Source: Chitinophagales bacterium (GTDB lineage: Bacteria; Bacteroidota; Bacteroidia; Chitinophagales; Chitinophagaceae). Taken from it: 7,016 nt of DNA. Shown one piece after another: positions 5,184-7,016 of this stretch. Numbering within the stretch: position 1 is the first letter of the stretch; each line of letters starts with the position of its first letter. The translations under genes and the position numbers were made by a program. The stretch is from positions 1 to 7,016 of the forward strand of contig JANXYS010000419.1 of assembly GCA_025355935.1 (NCBI GenBank), given 5' to 3'. Under the pieces are notes generated by a model, which ran no database searches, was not told the DNA's origin, and was given only the letters and a program-made list of their open reading frames with translations.

Positions 5184-5788
5184 GGAATAACGGGCTGATA
5201 ATTTTCCTGGTGTTGCTTGTATCGGTAGCATTCTATTTTCTGGGCAAAAAGAACGGAAATAACCAAGCCAAAGTAGACGTAGTTCAAAATGTTGATCTTA
5301 TCAAGGAAATTGCTGAGATGAGCGCGTTGTCAGTAGCAGGGAGCACTAACTTGAAAATGACCAACCGAGGCGAAAACGATGGTTTTTGGAACAAGTTTAA
5401 AAATTATTTATCAGAAAGTACCTTACAGGTTTCTATTCCGTACGAAGCAAAGTATGGTGTGGACATGACTAATCAAAAAGTTGAGATTGATACTAAAGCC
5501 GGTACTGCAAAAGTTTATCTTCCCCCTTGTAAATTGCTGAGTTTACAGCTGCGCCTCGATAAGGTAGATGCCATGAGTAAAACCGGCATCCTCACTACAG
5601 CGACTATTGATGATTATGTAAAAGCCCAAAAGCAATTATATGAGGAGGCAAACAATGCACTGGCAAATAATGCAGGTCATATCCGGCTTGCCGAAGAGCA
5701 TATTCGCTTTATTTTAGAAAAATATTATTCGCCTTTAGGATTAAAAGTTGAATGTATTTTCGGCCAGGCTCCAAATCTCTTAAAGTAA
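5180..5788 (+). CDS. Membrane-anchored DUF4230-family protein
   Basis: The 202-residue product has one N-terminal membrane segment (about 6-22, LIIFLVLLVSVAFYFLG) followed by a Lys/Asn linker. There is no cleavage site or lipobox, so it is probably an anchored protein with its body outside the cytoplasmic membrane. The body (about 34-195) resembles DUF4230: VVQNVDLIKEIAEMSALSVAG at the front, a strand region with IPYEAKYGVDMTNQKVEID (86-104), then the AKVYLPPCKLLSLQL turn (110-124). It ends with a helical tail of KAQKQLYEEANNAL and AEEHIRFILEKYY. In DUF4230 the corresponding motif is usually an LP-x-P-x-I/L turn, here LPPCKLL. The function of the family is unknown. It is coupled to the MmcQ/YjbR gene by ATGA and ends 16 bases before the convergent dehydrogenase gene. 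The family call is from memory of the pattern. Confidence 0.72.
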   Translation: MRNNGLIIFLVLLVSVAFYFLGKKNGNNQAKVDVVQNVDLIKEIAEMSALSVAGSTNLKMTNRGENDGFWNKFKNYLSESTLQVSIPYEAKYGVDMTNQKVEIDTKAGTAKVYLPPCKLLSLQLRLDKVDAMSKTGILTTATIDDYVKAQKQLYEEANNALANNAGHIRLAEEHIRFILEKYYSPLGLKVECIFGQAPNLLK

Positions 5789-5804
5789 AACCTACATCTT
5801 CAGC

Positions 5805-6701
5805 CTATTTGATAAAACTCCTGCTTACTACCAGATCTTTAACGCCATCTGCGTAGCTATAAAATCCTTCGCCGGACTTTATCCCTAGTCTCCCCGCCAT
5901 AACCATGTTTACAAGTAATGGGCATGGAGCATATTTGGGATTCCCAAATCCATCCTGCAACACTTTAAGAATACTAAGACAAACATCAAGTCCAATAAAA
6001 TCCGCAAGTTGCAGTGGCCCCATTGGATGTGCCATGCCTAGTTTCATCACGGTATCAATTTCCTCCACTCCCGCTACAGCTTCATACAAACTGTATATGG
6101 CTTCATTTATCATGGGCATAAGGATCCGGTTAGCGATAAATCCTGGATAATCATTAACTGCGCAGGGTATCTTTCCCAACCTTTTCGATAGATTCACAAT
6201 GACCTCTGTGACCTCGTTCGCTGTGGCATATCCATTTATTATTTCTACCAGCTTCATTACCGGAACCGGGTTCATGAAATGCATACCGATAACCTTTTCG
6301 GGACGCTTTGTTGCGGCGGCAATTCTCGTGATGGAAATAGAGGAGGTATTACTTGCTAAAATACATGAGACGGGGGCAGACTGATCAAGTTGATGAAATA
6401 TTTTCAGTTTCAATTCTACATTTTCCGTCGCAGCTTCTACCACCAGGTCAGCATTACTGACACCGCTGGCAATGTCTGTGTTGCTGGAAATATTGTGTAA
6501 GGTGTTATTTTTTTGATCTTCGGTTATAAGTCCTTTGGATAGCTGCCTGTTAAGATTTTTATTAATGGTTTCGATAGCTTTTTCAAGCTGCGCTGAATGT
6601 ACATCTATGATGGTTACCTTAAAATTATTTTGAGCAAATACATGAGCTATCCCATTTCCCATTGTACCGGCACCGATGACTGCGATGTTACTGATTGACA
6701 T
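5805..6701 (-). CDS. hbd: 3-hydroxybutyryl-CoA dehydrogenase (3-hydroxyacyl-CoA dehydrogenase family)
   Basis: The 298-residue cytoplasmic enzyme interconverts 3-hydroxybutyryl-CoA and acetoacetyl-CoA with NAD(P). The single-domain-pair length fits Hbd/PaaH-type enzymes rather than the large FadB/FadJ fusions. N-terminal Rossmann domain: VIGAGTMGNGIAHVFA (8-23), with Asp33 at the end of the second strand suggesting NAD preference; VVEAATEN (87-94); ASNTSS (116-121). Catalytic residues are present: H141 in GMHFMNPVP paired with E153 in LVEIING, and N191 in PGFIANR. The C-terminal dimerisation domain carries HPMGPLQLADFIGLD (225-239) and GEGFYSY near the end. It lies 72 bases downstream of the acyl-CoA dehydrogenase on the same strand. 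I see no clear -7 box or terminator in that gap, so co-transcription is likely. It converges on the DUF4230 gene with a 16-base gap. Confidence 0.93.
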   Translation of the reverse strand: MSISNIAVIGAGTMGNGIAHVFAQNNFKVTIIDVHSAQLEKAIETINKNLNRQLSKGLITEDQKNNTLHNISSNTDIASGVSNADLVVEAATENVELKLKIFHQLDQSAPVSCILASNTSSISITRIAAATKRPEKVIGMHFMNPVPVMKLVEIINGYATANEVTEVIVNLSKRLGKIPCAVNDYPGFIANRILMPMINEAIYSLYEAVAGVEEIDTVMKLGMAHPMGPLQLADFIGLDVCLSILKVLQDGFGNPKYAPCPLLVNMVMAGRLGIKSGEGFYSYADGVKDLVVSRSFIK

Positions 6702-6773
6702 TTTAGTTTTTTAATTTTCCTCAAGGGAACGGTTTACTTTAAAGATCTGCGGCTTTAAAATACTTTAGTAAGT

Positions 6774-7016
6774 CTATTTAAATGCGTTTAACCCTGTTAC
6801 ATCCATGCCAGTTATAAGAAGATGAATGTCGTGAGTTCCTTCATAAGTAATAACGCTCTCAAGATTCATCATGTGACGCATAATCGGGTATTCTCCTGTG
6901 ATACCCATTCCTCCAAGCATTTGCCGTGCATCCCTGCAGATATTTGTTGCAACCTCGCAGGCATTTCTTTTTGCCATACTTACCTGGGCTGGAGTAACTT
7001 TCCCTTCGTTCATTAA
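6774..7016 (-). CDS. Acyl-CoA dehydrogenase, glutaryl-CoA dehydrogenase-like, C-terminal part (partial)
   Basis: Eighty C-terminal residues are visible and the frame continues past the window edge; the ATG at 7011-7013 is internal, since the codon before it is Leu in a family-like context. The fragment covers the last helices of the flavin-dependent acyl-CoA dehydrogenase fold: GKVTPAQVSMAKRN, then RDARQMLGGMGITGEYPIMRH, then NLESVITYEGTHDIH and TGLNAF. The YEGTHDIH motif holds the catalytic base Glu (fragment residue 59), in the position found in glutaryl-CoA dehydrogenase. The wording of the last 30 residues is closest, from memory, to that enzyme, which oxidises and decarboxylates glutaryl-CoA to crotonyl-CoA in lysine and tryptophan breakdown. 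Another short- or branched-chain acyl-CoA dehydrogenase cannot be excluded without the substrate-binding N-terminal half. It ends with TAG, 72 bases upstream of the hydroxybutyryl-CoA dehydrogenase gene. Confidence 0.85.
   Translation of the reverse strand, partial: LMNEGKVTPAQVSMAKRNACEVATNICRDARQMLGGMGITGEYPIMRHMMNLESVITYEGTHDIHLLITGMDVTGLNAFK

Noticed and set aside
5780..5815. Shared bidirectional terminator between the DUF4230 gene and the hydroxybutyryl-CoA dehydrogenase gene
   Set aside because: The 16-base gap and its flanks show no inverted repeat.
1..7016. CRISPR array, transposon, phage module, tRNA or novel defence system
   Set aside because: No regularly spaced repeats, terminal inverted repeats, cloverleaf-like segments or defence-type domains were seen; nearly all sequence is explained by conserved housekeeping genes.

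Overview
The window looks like ordinary core chromosome of a member of the Bacteroidota, probably near the Chitinophagales/Sphingobacteriales. That placement is inferred from protein flavour (a DUF4230 protein, a Bacteroidota-style ExbB/ExbD pair with a PLND motif, an SPFH protein tail), the lack of Shine-Dalgarno sequences before most starts, and several matches to the TAnnTTTG -7 box of this phylum. Base composition is moderately AT-rich and even. I see no mobile element, tRNA, rRNA, CRISPR array or phage gene.

Layout, left to right. (1) The 3' end of an SPFH/band-7 membrane-scaffold gene on the plus strand closes with a strong intrinsic terminator (294-326). The loop of that hairpin is itself a perfect -7 box for the next gene. 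(2) A 120-residue cupin (333-695) has lost all three metal-binding histidines. (3) A two-gene proton-channel unit, exbB-exbD (812-1930), has no tonB in view. (4) prmC on the minus strand (1914-2759) overlaps the end of exbD tail to tail. (5) Divergent from prmC across 44 bases is ribD (2804-3856), coupled by an ATGA overlap to a YigZ/IMPACT-family gene (3853-4473). (6) A gene-free stretch of 374 bases (4474-4847) holds an imperfect direct repeat built on AAAGCTTT. (7) An MmcQ/YjbR-family gene (4848-5183) is coupled, again by a 4-base overlap, to a membrane-anchored DUF4230 gene (5180-5788). (8) On the minus strand, a 3-hydroxybutyryl-CoA dehydrogenase (5805-6701) lies downstream of a glutaryl-CoA-dehydrogenase-like acyl-CoA dehydrogenase that runs off the window (6774-7016).

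Functionally the window mixes housekeeping modules: energised outer-membrane transport (exbBD), translation termination (prmC), riboflavin synthesis (ribD), and acyl-CoA catabolism (glutaryl-CoA to crotonyl-CoA and 3-hydroxybutyryl-CoA to acetoacetyl-CoA, with the hydratase between them not in view). I found no convincing undescribed system. The points most worth checking are the nested terminator/promoter at 281-326, the histidine-less cupin, the altered SLDG-type loop in RibD, the substituted third membrane segment of ExbB, and the very short leaders implied by the prmC/ribD divergent promoters.
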